A stretch of DNA of 39,979 bases from an uncultured bacterium (GCA_937924475.1 CALDSV010000038.1:1-39979), one strand, 5' to 3'; counted from the stretch's first letter, positions 1 to 9,004 are shown. The notes: a model not told the origin generated them from the letters alone. A program made the numbers and translations.

Positions 1-1744
1 AAATTTCTCTGTAAAATCCTCCTTCAGGAACACCAATTCGGTAATTAAATCTTGGAACAGGAGTAAAGTTAAAGACAAACAATAAAAATTCTTTCTTATC
101 TTCACTCCTTCTTATAAAAGAAATAACGCTTTGATCATGATCAGAAAAATCAATCCATTGAAAGCCTTCCCAATGAAAATCAACTTCAAAGAGAGCTCTT
201 TCTCTTTTATAAAGGTGATTTAAGTCTTTAATAAATTTCATTATTCCTCTATGGGATTCATCATCAAGTAAATTCCAGTCAAGTTGCCAATTCCAATTCC
301 ACTCTGTTGTTTGACCAAATTCTGCTCCCATAAAAAGAAGTTTTTTGCCTGGATGTCCATACATGTAGCCATATAATGCTTTAAGATTTGCAAGTTTTTG
401 CCATTTATCACCGGGCATTTTTTGATAAAGAGAGCCTTTCCCGTAGACTACCTCATCATGGGAAAGAGGTAAAACAAAATTTTCTGAAAAAGCATACATT
501 AAGCTAAATGTTATAGAATTTGTATGATATTTTCTGAAAATAGGATCTCTTGAAAAATAAAAAAGTGTGTCATGCATCCAGCCCATGTTCCATTTCATGG
601 TAAAACCCAGTCCTCCAATATAAGTTGGTCTTGTTACCATGGGCCAGGCTGTAGATTCTTCAGCAATTGTAATAGTACCAGGATACAATCCATGAGTTAA
701 TTCATTCATCCTTCTAAGAAAGTCAATAGCCTCAAGATTTTCCTTACCTCCATAAATGTTAGGGATCCATTCACCAGGACCTTTTGAATAATCAAGGTAT
801 AACATAGATGCAACTGCATCAACTCTTAAGCCGTCTATGTGATAAACATCAAGCCAAAATAAAGCATTGGCAATTAGAAAATTTCTAACCTCATTTCTGC
901 CATAATTAAAAATCAATGTACCCCAGTCTTTATGTTCGCCTTTTTTTGGATCTTCGTGCTCATATAGGGCTGTACCATCAAATCTTATTAATCCGTGTCC
1001 ATCTTTTGGAAAATGAGAAGGAACCCAATCCATTATTACTCCTATATCATTTTGATGGGCAAAATCAATAAAATACATAAAGTCTTCAGGTAAACCAAAT
1101 CGGCTCGTAGGAGAATAATATCCTATACACTGATAACCCCAAGACTCATCAAGAGGATGTTCAGTAATGGGAAGAAGCTCAATATGAGTAAAACCTAACT
1201 CTTTAACATAGGGTATAAGTTCATGGGCAAGCTCTCTGTAATTTAGAAAATCTCCGTTACTTTTTCTTCGCCAGGATCCTAAGTGAACCTCATAGATAGA
1301 AACAGGAGATTTTAATAAGTCTTTGTTTTTTCTATTATTAATCCACTCTGAGTCATTCCATTGGTATTTATTAAAGGGATCGTAAACTATACTTGCGCTC
1401 TTTGGACGAACTTCGAATAAAAAACCGAAGGGATCAGCTTTAATCTGAATTAGGTCATTCCAACCATGAACATAAAATTTATAAAGTGCTCCCTCTTTTA
1501 AACCCTCCACAAAGGTTGTCCATATGCCAGAATTAACCAATTTCTTCATTGGATTTTTCATAGGATCCCATCCATTAAAATCACCTATAAGGGAGACATA
1601 TTTAGCATTAGGTGCCCAGAGGGCAAAATGTACACCTTTTTTATTATTCTCTTCAATTAAATGAGAACCTAATTTTTTATAGATTTGTAAGTGATTTCCT
1701 TCACCAATAAGATAAAGATCAAAATCTGTTATAAAGCTTCTCAT
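1..1744 (-). CDS. glgB: 1,4-alpha-glucan (glycogen) branching enzyme, partial at 3' end
   Basis: Transfers alpha-1,4-glucan segments to make alpha-1,6 branches during glycogen synthesis in the cytoplasm. I translated this frame by hand: it is open for 581 codons from ATG 1744 to the window edge. An N-terminal CBM48-type segment (motif GDFNGWDP) is followed by a GH13 barrel. The catalytic triad is visible: nucleophile Asp309 in DGLRVDAV, acid/base Glu362 in IAEEST, and a third Asp near residue 430 in LSHDEVV. The last residues read EGGFYREI, which in the family lies a few dozen residues before the C-terminus, so little is missing. It is about 95 residues shorter before the nucleophile than E. 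coli GlgB, so the extra N-terminal N1 domain is absent. The start overlaps the upstream gene by 26 bases, suggesting translational coupling. No other glycogen gene is in view. Confidence 0.95.
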   Translation of the reverse strand, partial: MRSFITDFDLYLIGEGNHLQIYKKLGSHLIEENNKKGVHFALWAPNAKYVSLIGDFNGWDPMKNPMKKLVNSGIWTTFVEGLKEGALYKFYVHGWNDLIQIKADPFGFLFEVRPKSASIVYDPFNKYQWNDSEWINNRKNKDLLKSPVSIYEVHLGSWRRKSNGDFLNYRELAHELIPYVKELGFTHIELLPITEHPLDESWGYQCIGYYSPTSRFGLPEDFMYFIDFAHQNDIGVIMDWVPSHFPKDGHGLIRFDGTALYEHEDPKKGEHKDWGTLIFNYGRNEVRNFLIANALFWLDVYHIDGLRVDAVASMLYLDYSKGPGEWIPNIYGGKENLEAIDFLRRMNELTHGLYPGTITIAEESTAWPMVTRPTYIGGLGFTMKWNMGWMHDTLFYFSRDPIFRKYHTNSITFSLMYAFSENFVLPLSHDEVVYGKGSLYQKMPGDKWQKLANLKALYGYMYGHPGKKLLFMGAEFGQTTEWNWNWQLDWNLLDDESHRGIMKFIKDLNHLYKRERALFEVDFHWEGFQWIDFSDHDQSVISFIRRSEDKKEFLLFVFNFTPVPRFNYRIGVPEGGFYREI

Positions 1745-2417
1745 GAAAATTGTCTCCCATAAATTCAATTACAAAATTTCTATATTTTAGAGGCACTTTT
1801 TGTTTTTGAATTTTAATGTTTAATCTCTCCTTTATTGCTATTTTAGCAAAGTATTCATTCCAAAGCTTAGAAAAAACTTTTTCATCTTCTGTAAAAGAAG
1901 GAATTTGATCCATTAATTTAGCAGGATAGACTCTATCTTTATAGCAAAAAGCTACAATATTTCTTCTTATGTCGTGAATAAGAATTCTTTCAGTTCTCAT
2001 ACGATTTGAAAAATAAAGTGCTAAAGGCAAAATAATGTTATTGTCGGGTTTGAATTTTGCATAAAGATAACCACCGTAGACTTCTCTAAATCTCAACAAG
2101 CCTTTCATTCTATGTATTTCTCTACTAACTTGTCGAGCTTTTATATAAATTCTCTCCAAGGTAGAATCAGCTAAATAGTTTATTGAAGGAGGATTTTGAT
2201 TTTTTATCAAATAAAAAAAATGTCTAAGGCATTCATTGCTTCTTTTATCTTCACTTAAAAGATAGTAATAAATAATTTTCAAAGTATTTCTGTCCAATTG
2301 ACTTAAAACATCAAGGGATATTGATGAATCCTGAGGTAAAATTTCTAATTGTTTTGGGAAAAATTGGGTATGAAAAAGAAATTTTTTAAGGTATATTAAT
2401 AATTCTTTTTCTGTCAT
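1719..2417 (-). CDS. DUF4130 / TIGR03915-type putative DNA metabolism protein
   Basis: A 232-residue protein resembling the family annotated as probable DNA metabolism protein (DUF4130, TIGR03915). The recognisable core is about residues 95-165, with the motifs [12 protein letters not shown] and HDIRRN, matching the family pattern in which an E-x-H-R-x-x-G-x-x-RF block is followed by a conserved Ile-His-Asp near an Arg pair. Members are normally found beside, or linked to, a dedicated radical SAM protein, and here the start codon overlaps the stop of exactly such a gene (ATGA at 2414-2417). Biochemical activity is unknown; a role in repairing modified or damaged bases is inferred from the family's association with uracil-DNA-glycosylase-like domains. 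Family assignment comes from remembered motif patterns, not a search. Confidence 0.8.
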   Translation of the reverse strand: MTEKELLIYLKKFLFHTQFFPKQLEILPQDSSISLDVLSQLDRNTLKIIYYYLLSEDKRSNECLRHFFYLIKNQNPPSINYLADSTLERIYIKARQVSREIHRMKGLLRFREVYGGYLYAKFKPDNNIILPLALYFSNRMRTERILIHDIRRNIVAFCYKDRVYPAKLMDQIPSFTEDEKVFSKLWNEYFAKIAIKERLNIKIQKQKVPLKYRNFVIEFMGDNFHEKLYNRF

Positions 2418-3634
2418 AAGTAAAATAAAGAATATTGATTTGAGTTTTTTTGAGATATTAATCTCTTTATTTCAAAAGTGTTATCATAAAGTCTTTTTTT
2501 ATCTAAGGGATTACCCTTAAATGTTATAAAATACTTAGCTCTATTTGTTACTACTCCCATTCTTTTGAGAGAGTTCAAATCAATACTTGTAACTTTTCTC
2601 ATTTTAATTATCCGCTTTGCACTTGTTAAACCTATGCCAGGTACCCGAAGTAATTCATCCATAGATGCTTTATATATGTCAATGGGGAAAATATCTAAAT
2701 TATTTAATGCCCATGATAGCTTAGGATCAATGCTTTCCTCTAAAAATGGTTTTTTTTCTGAGCAAATCTCCTCTAATTTAAAACCGTATAATCTTATCAA
2801 CCAATCAGCCTGATACAATCTATTTTCTCTTAAAAGTGGAATTTTCTTTAGTGCAGGAAGCCTAAAATCATCATTTAGTGGAACATAAGCTGAATAATAA
2901 ACTCTTTTCAATTTATTTTTCTTATACAAAAATGAAGCGAGTCTTAAGATTTCGAAATCACTATCAGGAGTTGCACCAATGATTAATTGTGTACTCTGTC
3001 CGCCTTTTGAATTATAAAAATCTCTTTTTTCTCTTAAAGTATTGATGGTATTTGTTACAAAATCCATGGTCCTTAGAATACTCTCCATTTTTTTATCGGG
3101 AGCTAAATATTGAAGGGATTTTTTGGTGGGTAACTCAAGATTAATGCTTACTCTGTCTGCCCATTTAATTGCTTCAAAAACTGTGGCCTCTGAGGCATCA
3201 GGAATTAATTTTAAGTGAATGTAACCATTAAAGCCATATTTCACTCTTAAAAGAACAACTGTTTTAATCATCATTTCCATGGTTTTTTCAGGGTTATCCA
3301 TAATCCCTGAGCTTAAAAAAAGCCCTTCAATGTAATTTCTTCTATAAAATTCATAGGTAATCTTTGCCAATTCTTCTGGTAAAAGAAGAGTTCGCCTTAT
3401 ATCATTCCTCTTTCTATTTATGCAATAAGCGCAATCGTTAACGCAGAAATTAGTTAATAAAATCTTAAGTAAAGAAATACATCTACCATCAGAGGACCAA
3501 CTATGGCAAATTCCGAATTTAGAGGCTCTTCCTATTTGATTTTTAGAACTTTTTCTCATCACACCACTAGAAGCGCAAGACACATCATATTTAGCTCCAT
3601 TTGCTAATATTGATAATTTTCCATAAATGTTCAT
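2414..3634 (-). CDS. putative DNA modification/repair radical SAM protein (TIGR03916-like)
   Basis: Radical S-adenosylmethionine enzyme of about 406 residues. The [4Fe-4S]-binding CxxxCxxC is at Cys64, Cys68 and Cys71 (CVNDCAYC). A conserved N-terminal block (KLSILANGAKYDVSC, then GICHSW and DGRCISLLKILL) is typical of the family annotated as putative DNA repair radical SAM protein, and the C-terminus carries a helix-hairpin-helix (LLRVPGIGLTSAKRIIK) expected to contact DNA. I chose ATG 3634 because the family usually begins a few residues before the KL-x-ILA block and a weak purine run precedes it. An in-frame ATG at 3652, seven to ten bases after a -10-like box, and a TTG at 3709 are alternatives. 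It is the first gene of a unit continuing into the DUF4130 partner and glgB. The substrate is unknown. Confidence 0.88.
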   Translation of the reverse strand: MNIYGKLSILANGAKYDVSCASSGVMRKSSKNQIGRASKFGICHSWSSDGRCISLLKILLTNFCVNDCAYCINRKRNDIRRTLLLPEELAKITYEFYRRNYIEGLFLSSGIMDNPEKTMEMMIKTVVLLRVKYGFNGYIHLKLIPDASEATVFEAIKWADRVSINLELPTKKSLQYLAPDKKMESILRTMDFVTNTINTLREKRDFYNSKGGQSTQLIIGATPDSDFEILRLASFLYKKNKLKRVYYSAYVPLNDDFRLPALKKIPLLRENRLYQADWLIRLYGFKLEEICSEKKPFLEESIDPKLSWALNNLDIFPIDIYKASMDELLRVPGIGLTSAKRIIKMRKVTSIDLNSLKRMGVVTNRAKYFITFKGNPLDKKRLYDNTFEIKRLISQKNSNQYSLFYL

Positions 3635-3662
3635 GGAACTCTTTATTAACATTAAATTTAGT

Positions 3663-3690
3663 ATAATACCACTTTTCAATATTTTTTCAA
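3663..3690 (-). promoter_or_regulatory. putative promoter of the radical SAM operon
   Basis: On the minus strand TTGAAA (3690-3685) is followed by a 16-base spacer and TATTAT (3668-3663). A second box TATACT overlaps it and ends 7 bases before ATG 3652. The start predicted from TATTAT is just upstream of ATG 3652, which leaves only about 20 bases before the preferred ATG 3634. Confidence 0.45.
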
Positions 3691-3865
3691 GCTTAATTAT
3701 TTGCCCCAACTTCTTTATAAAATAAAAATTCCTACAGTCCTACAAAGCTAACTAATTATTTAGAACAATCCCTTTAATAGTTTTATTTTTCCTTCATTTC
3801 AAAAAGCTCAGAGAATAAAATGTTTCCTCATTGCTTATTTTCTCTACTTTATTTAACAATTTCAT

Positions 3866-3894
3866 TTTCAAGCTGCCTCTGAAGATGTTATAAT
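3866..3894 (+). promoter_or_regulatory. putative promoter of the purine phosphorylase operon
   Basis: Extended -10 TGTTATAAT at 3886-3894, with a weak -35-like TTTCAA at 3866-3871 and 17 bases between the hexamers. The predicted transcript starts about 26 bases before ATG 3927, and this leader has no obvious Shine-Dalgarno sequence. The whole 3635-3926 interval between the two divergent genes holds no ORF I would call. Confidence 0.4.
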
Positions 3895-3926
3895 AATCAC
3901 TAAATAAATCCTAAAAATATATTTCT

Positions 3927-4706
3927 ATGAGAATAGGAATAATTGGTGGCAGTGGATTAAGTGAATCTACAGTAAAAAAAGGGTCAATAAAGATTGAAAC
4001 ACCCTATGGATTGCCTTCATCCCCCTATGAAATAGAAATTTTTGATGACATAGAAATTTTATTCCTAAGAAGACATGGAGAAAATCACAGTATTCCACCT
4101 CATAAAGTGAATTACAGAGCAAATATTTGGGGCTTTAAGGAATTATCCACAGAAAGAATAATAGGAATTTTTGCAGTAGGTTCACTACAGGAAAATATTC
4201 CTCCAGGAAGCATTGTTATACCTGATCAAATAATTGATTTTACTCAAGGTATGAGGGAAAGTACATTTTATGAGGGACCTCAGGTAGTACACATAGATTT
4301 TACTTATCCTTTTTGTCCTGAATTACGCTCTCATCTTTGTTCAGGGGCAAAAAATCTTGGAATAGAGTTATTTGAAAAAGGAACCTACATTTGTACAAAC
4401 GGTCCAAGACTCGAAACAGCAGCTGAAATCAAATTTTATCAAAACATAGGAGCACAAATAATCGGAATGACTCTGATGCCAGAAGCATCCTTAGCAAGAG
4501 AAGTAGCCCATTGTTATGCTGCTCTTTGCGTTGTGGTAAATTATGCTGCTGGAATTTCATCTTCCCCCTTAACAGTTAAAGAAATTTCGGAAAAAATGAG
4601 AGAATCCATAGAAAAAGTAGATAAAATAATAAAAACAGCAATAAAAAACCTTCCCAAACAACGAGATTGTGCTTGCAAATATGCTCTTAAAGATTCTTCT
4701 TTTTAG
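3927..4706 (+). CDS. mtnP: MTAP/PNP-family purine nucleoside phosphorylase, methylthioinosine phosphorylase-like
   Basis: Phosphorolysis of a purine (5'-methylthio)nucleoside in the methionine/purine salvage pathway. The 259-residue protein has the phosphate-binding GGSG at 7-10, Arg-His at 49-50 within a family block ending PHKVNYRAN, and the ribose/base region NGPRLETAAE followed by GMTLMPEASLAREVAHCYA. Base selectivity is suggested by NYAAG (Asn205): adenosine-type MTAPs carry Asp residues here (NYDCW), whereas 6-oxopurine enzymes keep Asn without those Asp residues. The substrate is therefore more likely methylthioinosine, inosine or guanosine than methylthioadenosine. First gene of a three-gene string with an L,D-transpeptidase and a helicase, with no evident functional link. 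The symbol is a family label; the exact substrate is inferred. Confidence 0.85.
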   Translation: MRIGIIGGSGLSESTVKKGSIKIETPYGLPSSPYEIEIFDDIEILFLRRHGENHSIPPHKVNYRANIWGFKELSTERIIGIFAVGSLQENIPPGSIVIPDQIIDFTQGMRESTFYEGPQVVHIDFTYPFCPELRSHLCSGAKNLGIELFEKGTYICTNGPRLETAAEIKFYQNIGAQIIGMTLMPEASLAREVAHCYAALCVVVNYAAGISSSPLTVKEISEKMRESIEKVDKIIKTAIKNLPKQRDCACKYALKDSSF

Positions 4707-5175
4707 CTTAATTTTTATATTAATTTTTCCAATTTTTTCAGTCTCAAAGGAGGTCAGTGATTACATAATCGTCATTAAATCAAAAAGAATAATGCTCCTT
4801 TTGCAAGAGGGTAAAGTAATTAGAGCATACAAAATAGCCTTAGGTAAAAGTCCAGTTGGAAAAAAAAGTATTCAAGGTGACGGTAAAACGCCAGAGGGAA
4901 CATATTACATTGCTGATAAAAATCCAAACAGTAGATTTTATAAATCTCTAAAAATATCATACCCAAATGAACAAGACTTAGAGAAAGCACAAAAAGAGGG
5001 TATAAATCCTGGAGGTGATATTATGATACATGGTCTCTCAAAAAAAGTTGAATTTTTAGGTAAATATCACATAATTGAAGATTGGACCGAAGGCTGCATT
5101 GCTGTAACTAATGAAGAAATTGATGAAATTTGGGAATTAGTTCCTAAGGGCACTCCCATAGAGATTCTTCCATGA
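4681..5175 (+). CDS. L,D-transpeptidase (YkuD domain), exported
   Basis: Cross-links peptidoglycan or attaches proteins to it, acting outside the cytoplasmic membrane. From ATG 4681 the protein is 164 residues with a clear signal peptide (hydrophobic residues 2-18). The YkuD catalytic pattern is present: His117 in DIMIHGL and the nucleophile Cys139 in WTEGCIAV, with a conserved GDGKTPEGTYYI block before them. The start is ambiguous: GTG 4669 is in frame and would add four residues. I prefer the ATG because the signal peptide then begins with the usual short N-region. The gene overlaps the 3' end of the phosphorylase gene in another frame and the next gene starts in its stop codon (ATGA at 5172), so all three are probably co-transcribed. 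Confidence 0.87.
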   Translation: MLLKILLFSLIFILIFPIFSVSKEVSDYIIVIKSKRIMLLLQEGKVIRAYKIALGKSPVGKKSIQGDGKTPEGTYYIADKNPNSRFYKSLKISYPNEQDLEKAQKEGINPGGDIMIHGLSKKVEFLGKYHIIEDWTEGCIAVTNEEIDEIWELVPKGTPIEILP

Positions 5176-6731
5176 GTGATTTTGACAACATAGAGATTAA
5201 CTATAATTTTAAGAAAGCTTATGAGCTTTGTGAAAACACAAAAAGAAATGTATTCATTACTGGGAAAGCAGGTACTGGTAAATCTACATTTTTACATTAC
5301 TTTCGTGAGAACACAAAAAAAGAAATAGCTTTCTTAGCGCCTACAGGAGTAGCAGCTATAAACATAAAGGGACAAACTATCCATTCTTTTTTCAATTTTA
5401 AAGCAGATATAACTTTTTCAAAGGTAAAGGAGATTAAACCAAAAAATCCTACTCTTTACAAAAAATTGGATACTATTCTCATAGATGAAGTTTCCATGGT
5501 TAGAGCAGACTTACTTGATTGCCTTGATAAGTTCCTTAGATTACACGGGAAAATCAAAGACGGACCTTTTGGTGGCATACAGATGATTTTTATAGGAGAC
5601 CTTTATCAGCTTCCTCCTGTAGTTACTTCGAAAGAAAGGGAAATTTTTAGAGAATTTTATAAAACTCCTTACTTTTTCAATTCTCAAGTTTTTAAAGAAA
5701 CTGAATTCGATTTTATAGAATTTGACAAAATTTATCGTCAAAGTGATTCTCTTTTTATTCAAATTCTTAATGCCATAAGAAATGGAACAATAACTGATGA
5801 AGCTTTAGAGATTTTAAATAAAAGAGTAATAAAGGATAATCAAGTTCATGAAGCAGATGTGTATATTTATCTTACAACAACAAATAAAAGTGCTGAAGAA
5901 ATCAATAGGGAAAGACTTTCAAAAATAAAGGGTAAAGAATTTGTTTATCACGGTATTGTTGAAGGACAATTCATTGAGAGTGATCTTCCTACGTCTGAAA
6001 AACTTTTTTTAAAACAGGATGCTCAAGTCATGCTTCTTAATAACGATTCCTTAGGTAGATGGATCAATGGTGACTTAGGTAAAATTATTGATATTAAAAG
6101 GAAGAGCTACGAACCAGATTCAATCTATGTAGAACTAACTAATGGTAAAGTTGTAGAAGTATTGCCCTATACTTGGGAAATGTATCAATTCTATTTTGAT
6201 GGTAATAAGAAAAAAATACTCACCAAAGTTATAGGTAAATTTACCCAGTATCCCATTAAACTGGCTTGGGCAATAACTATTCACAAAAGTCAAGGGCTTA
6301 CTTTTGACAAAGTAATTCTTGATGTAGGTAGAGGAACTTTCTCTCATGGACAACTTTATGTGGCTTTATCAAGATGTAGAAGTCTTGAAGGATTAATTTT
6401 AAAAAAGCCAATTAGCAGAAGACATATTTTTTTAGATAGACGGATAATAAAATTTTTAACTCAATTTCAATATACCTACTTATCCAAGAGTCTACCTTTA
6501 GAGAAGAAAATTTCTATGATAAACAAGGCCATAGAGAGCAACAAGGCATTAGAAATTACCTATCTGAAATCAACAGATGAAAAAACTAAAAGAATTGTCT
6601 ATCCTGTTTCAGTTGGAAATATGGAATATGCAAATAAAACCTTTGTAGGCTTAAAGGCTTTCTGCACTTTACGGGGTAAGGAGAGAAATTTTAATGTAGA
6701 AAAAATTATTGAAATGAATATAAAAGATTAA
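5172..6731 (+). CDS. Pif1/RecD-like superfamily 1B helicase with C-terminal WYL domain
   Basis: A 519-residue DNA helicase. Visible motifs are Walker A GKAGTGKS (31-38), Walker B IDEVSM, motif III FIGDLYQLPPV, IYRQSD, motif V TIHKSQGLTFDKV and motif VI YVALSRCRSLEG. This order and the IDE[VI]SM form are typical of bacterial Pif1-like proteins. After the helicase core, about residues 445-519 read like a WYL domain: an AI-x-x-x-K-x-LEITY strand, an R-x-x-YP pair, then GLKAFCTLRGKERNFNVEKI. WYL domains sense ligands or nucleic acid ends in DNA-damage and defence regulators. A role at stalled forks or G-quadruplexes is possible but unproven. It overlaps the transpeptidase stop by four bases and converges on the TPR gene two bases after its own stop. 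Confidence 0.88.
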   Translation: MSDFDNIEINYNFKKAYELCENTKRNVFITGKAGTGKSTFLHYFRENTKKEIAFLAPTGVAAINIKGQTIHSFFNFKADITFSKVKEIKPKNPTLYKKLDTILIDEVSMVRADLLDCLDKFLRLHGKIKDGPFGGIQMIFIGDLYQLPPVVTSKEREIFREFYKTPYFFNSQVFKETEFDFIEFDKIYRQSDSLFIQILNAIRNGTITDEALEILNKRVIKDNQVHEADVYIYLTTTNKSAEEINRERLSKIKGKEFVYHGIVEGQFIESDLPTSEKLFLKQDAQVMLLNNDSLGRWINGDLGKIIDIKRKSYEPDSIYVELTNGKVVEVLPYTWEMYQFYFDGNKKKILTKVIGKFTQYPIKLAWAITIHKSQGLTFDKVILDVGRGTFSHGQLYVALSRCRSLEGLILKKPISRRHIFLDRRIIKFLTQFQYTYLSKSLPLEKKISMINKAIESNKALEITYLKSTDEKTKRIVYPVSVGNMEYANKTFVGLKAFCTLRGKERNFNVEKIIEMNIKD

Positions 6732-6733
6732 TC

Positions 6734-7612
6734 CTATCTTAATAAATCTCTTAAGGAATCTGCTAATTTTGAATCAACTTTTTTCAACTCTATTAATTCT
6801 TTATAAGCTTCGTCTCTTCTGTTCATTAAATAAAAGATAATACCCTTCGTGTAGTGTAAATATCCTTTGTCTTGCAAATCTCCGCTATTAAGCAAAGTCA
6901 AAGCATCCTCGAATTTTCTCTCCGCTACTGAAATACCTATGATCTTTTTTAGATTATCCTCGCTTTTAGGAAGCCTTTGTATATATTCCTTGGCCTTATT
7001 AAAATTTCCAGATTTATAGTATAGAGAAGCTATCTTAGAGATTATCTCAAAAGAAAAGGTATTCTTCTTTAATATTTCTTCATAAATTTCAATTGCTTTC
7101 TGAGTTTGTCCCATTGTTTCATAATTCTTAGCCAAGGCTAATAAATTTATATCTTCTGCCTTTGAGGCAATAGTGGTTCTCTCCTTTAAAGGAGAGGGAA
7201 AAATTTCTTCAATCTTAGATAAAAGTCTTTGCTTATTGTTAATCATTTTCTTAATATCTTGATCAATAATTACCTTATCTAAGCTAAAATCTCTTTCCAC
7301 TTTTTGTGAGAGATCAATTAAAAATAAAACTACACCATTTGCTCTATCAAGAATTTTTGAATCTTTTACAGGAAATAAATATTGATCCTTACTGATGTAT
7401 AGCGTTGATTTTGACAAAATTATCCATTTTTTTATCGCTTCCACTTTTCCCAAAAAAACATCTTCCTTATAAGTTTCAAGGACTCTATAACCATAGATAG
7501 GTTTACCTTCCTCCATTAAAAAAAGATAAAAATATTCTCCTGCCCAAGTAATATTTGCTGATAAAAGCAGGACACAAATACCTAAAATACACATAGTTAA
7601 TGCATATTTCAT
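6734..7612 (-). CDS. secreted TPR-repeat protein of unknown function
   Basis: A 292-residue protein with a signal peptide (hydrophobic 5-20, likely cleavage after NITWA). The N-terminal half, about residues 25-150, I do not recognise. The C-terminal half, about 155-290, has degenerate tetratricopeptide repeats (for example an ALAKNYETMGQTQKAIEIYE unit), so it probably forms a periplasmic scaffold. It is transcribed alone, divergently from the Cys-rich gene at 7635 (22 bases between the start codons) and head-on toward the helicase gene. A perfect 18-base palindrome lies inside the gene at 7179-7196. There is no clear Shine-Dalgarno sequence. No enzymatic role can be assigned. Confidence 0.75.
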   Translation of the reverse strand: MKYALTMCILGICVLLLSANITWAGEYFYLFLMEEGKPIYGYRVLETYKEDVFLGKVEAIKKWIILSKSTLYISKDQYLFPVKDSKILDRANGVVLFLIDLSQKVERDFSLDKVIIDQDIKKMINNKQRLLSKIEEIFPSPLKERTTIASKAEDINLLALAKNYETMGQTQKAIEIYEEILKKNTFSFEIISKIASLYYKSGNFNKAKEYIQRLPKSEDNLKKIIGISVAERKFEDALTLLNSGDLQDKGYLHYTKGIIFYLMNRRDEAYKELIELKKVDSKLADSLRDLLR

Positions 7613-7634
7613 TAGAAATAGTTTATCATAATAA

Positions 7635-8108
7635 ATGCTTCCTATTTATAGAAAATTTCATTTGGCAAAAGAAAAAAAGGATAAAATTTTGCAAGAGAGA
7701 GAATATTTTTCAGAAATATTTCAACTTTTAAATGAACTTAAGAAGGTTATAAATGATGCACAAAAAGAGAGATTGGAAACAGGCATGGCTCATATATGTG
7801 CTCAATGTGCCATGGAGAGCAAACCATGCTGTGGTAGTGAAATAGAAAACAAATATTCTGTAGAACTCTTGACTATTAATCTCCTTTTAGGGATCTCCTT
7901 CCCCACAAAAGAAAAAATTATTGAAATGTGTTTTTTCTTAACAGATAGAGGATGTAGCCTTTTGGCAAGAGATGTATTTTGTATAAATTTCATATGTGAA
8001 AAGATCAAAAGCCAACTGTCCCCTCTTAGACTAAAAAAACTAAGAGAATTTGAAGGACTCCAATTAAATCTTCAATTTAAAATTGAAGAAATGCTTAAAA
8101 AAATTTAG
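7635..8108 (+). CDS. small Cys-rich protein, YkgJ-like metal/Fe-S binding candidate
   Basis: A 157-residue cytoplasmic protein I do not recognise with certainty. It holds a cysteine array: CAQC, then CC six residues later (SKPCCG), a single Cys in MCFF, then GCSLLARDVFCINFIC near residues 116-130. The layout, a CxxC...CC cluster followed by FL-x-x-x-GC-x-L...C-x-x-x-x-C, resembles the CxxCxxCC (YkgJ/UPF0153) group thought to bind Zn or an Fe-S cluster. The flanks are helical and charged. A -10-like TATCAT lies five bases before the ATG, without a good -35. The 3' end overlaps the convergent CDF gene by four bases. Function unknown. Confidence 0.7.
   Translation: MLPIYRKFHLAKEKKDKILQEREYFSEIFQLLNELKKVINDAQKERLETGMAHICAQCAMESKPCCGSEIENKYSVELLTINLLLGISFPTKEKIIEMCFFLTDRGCSLLARDVFCINFICEKIKSQLSPLRLKKLREFEGLQLNLQFKIEEMLKKI
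8070..8088. repeat. 19-base inverted repeat at a convergent gene junction
   Basis: Nine-base arms (CTTCAATTT / AAATTGAAG) around one central base, inside the last codons of the Cys-rich gene and just downstream of the convergent CDF gene. The stem is AT-rich, so any terminator function for the CDF transcript would be weak. It is the only clear inverted repeat I found at the five tight convergent junctions. Confidence 0.4.
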
Positions 8109-9004
8109 TGATGCTTATGGATTGAACCTCCCTTTAACTGGCAATAAAAACTGTTTTTTTCACATTTAAAACTTTCTATTTGAATAACGCTGTGTCTAAT
8201 TCCCAATTCCTTTAGAATATTTTCAATTTTTTCTCTTATTTCGTCTGCCTCAGAAAGTAAAATATTGTCTACCACAATATGAGCTGAAAAAGCAGTAATA
8301 CCATAACCAATAGACCAAAGATGAATATCATGAATATCTTGTATATCTCCTATCTTCCTTATCTTTTCTGCTATTTCATTCACATCAAATCCTCTCGGAA
8401 CAAAATCAAGAAAAATTATGAAAGCCTCTTTCAATACCCTTACTCCTCCATAAATTATAATTATCCCAACACACCAACTAATTATAGGATCAACTAAAAC
8501 CCAGCCAGTATACTTAATAACTAATGCAGCCACTATAACTCCAGCAGAGGAAAGAGTATCTCCCATAATATGAAGCCAAGCACTTCTGATGTTTAAATCT
8601 TCATGTTTATGACCAAGAATTATAGCCATAAGAAGATTCCCTAAAAAACCAAAAAAAGCTATAGATAGCATTAAATTAGCATTTATCTGAGGAGGTAAAA
8701 CCAACCTTCTGTATCCCTCCAAAAGAATTAGTAAAGCAATAACTATCAAACTAATACCATTTATAATTGCCACAAGAATACCAATTTTTTGATATCCATA
8801 GGTTGCTTTTTTGCTTGAAGGTTTTTCTAATAAAATTGAAGCAATAAGGCTTAAAATAATAGCTAAAGAATCTGTAAAAACATGTCCTGCATCACTTAGT
8901 AAAGCAAGAGAATTACTTATTAAACCTCCTATGACTTCAGCTGCAAATATCAAGAAAGTAATGAATAGAGTTATAGAAAGTCTTTTTGTTGAAGAAGATT
9001 TCAT
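8105..9004 (-). CDS. cation diffusion facilitator (Zn/Co-type, CzcD-like)
   Basis: Proton-driven efflux of divalent metal, most likely zinc, across the inner membrane. The 299-residue protein has the six-helix CDF membrane domain followed by a cytoplasmic domain from about residue 205. The transport-site HxxxD pairs are visible: His41/Asp45 after Asp38 in TM2 (SDAGHVFTDS) and HIMGD in TM5, the arrangement of zinc-type members. The C-terminus is Cys/His-bearing and ends HKHH, possible extra metal ligands. No long His loop is present between TM4 and TM5, only GHKHEDLN. The start codon overlaps the stop of the IMPase gene by four bases, so the two form one unit. The combination has no obvious metabolic logic. 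Confidence 0.92.
   Translation of the reverse strand: MKSSSTKRLSITLFITFLIFAAEVIGGLISNSLALLSDAGHVFTDSLAIILSLIASILLEKPSSKKATYGYQKIGILVAIINGISLIVIALLILLEGYRRLVLPPQINANLMLSIAFFGFLGNLLMAIILGHKHEDLNIRSAWLHIMGDTLSSAGVIVAALVIKYTGWVLVDPIISWCVGIIIIYGGVRVLKEAFIIFLDFVPRGFDVNEIAEKIRKIGDIQDIHDIHLWSIGYGITAFSAHIVVDNILLSEADEIREKIENILKELGIRHSVIQIESFKCEKNSFYCQLKGGSIHKHH

Noticed and set aside
3635-3709. Longer radical SAM protein starting at TTG 3709
   Set aside because: The extra residues do not look like the family N-terminus, and the promoter predicted at 3663-3690 lies inside this extension.
7179-7196. Perfect 18-base palindrome CTCTCCTTTAAAGGAGAG
   Set aside because: It lies within the TPR coding sequence, has no following T-run, and I found no second copy in the window. 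It could be chance or a protein site, but nothing supports a function.
8015-8050. Inverted repeat CTCTTAG/CTAAGAG near the end of the Cys-rich gene
   Set aside because: A long A-rich loop and weak stem inside the coding sequence make a terminator role unlikely.
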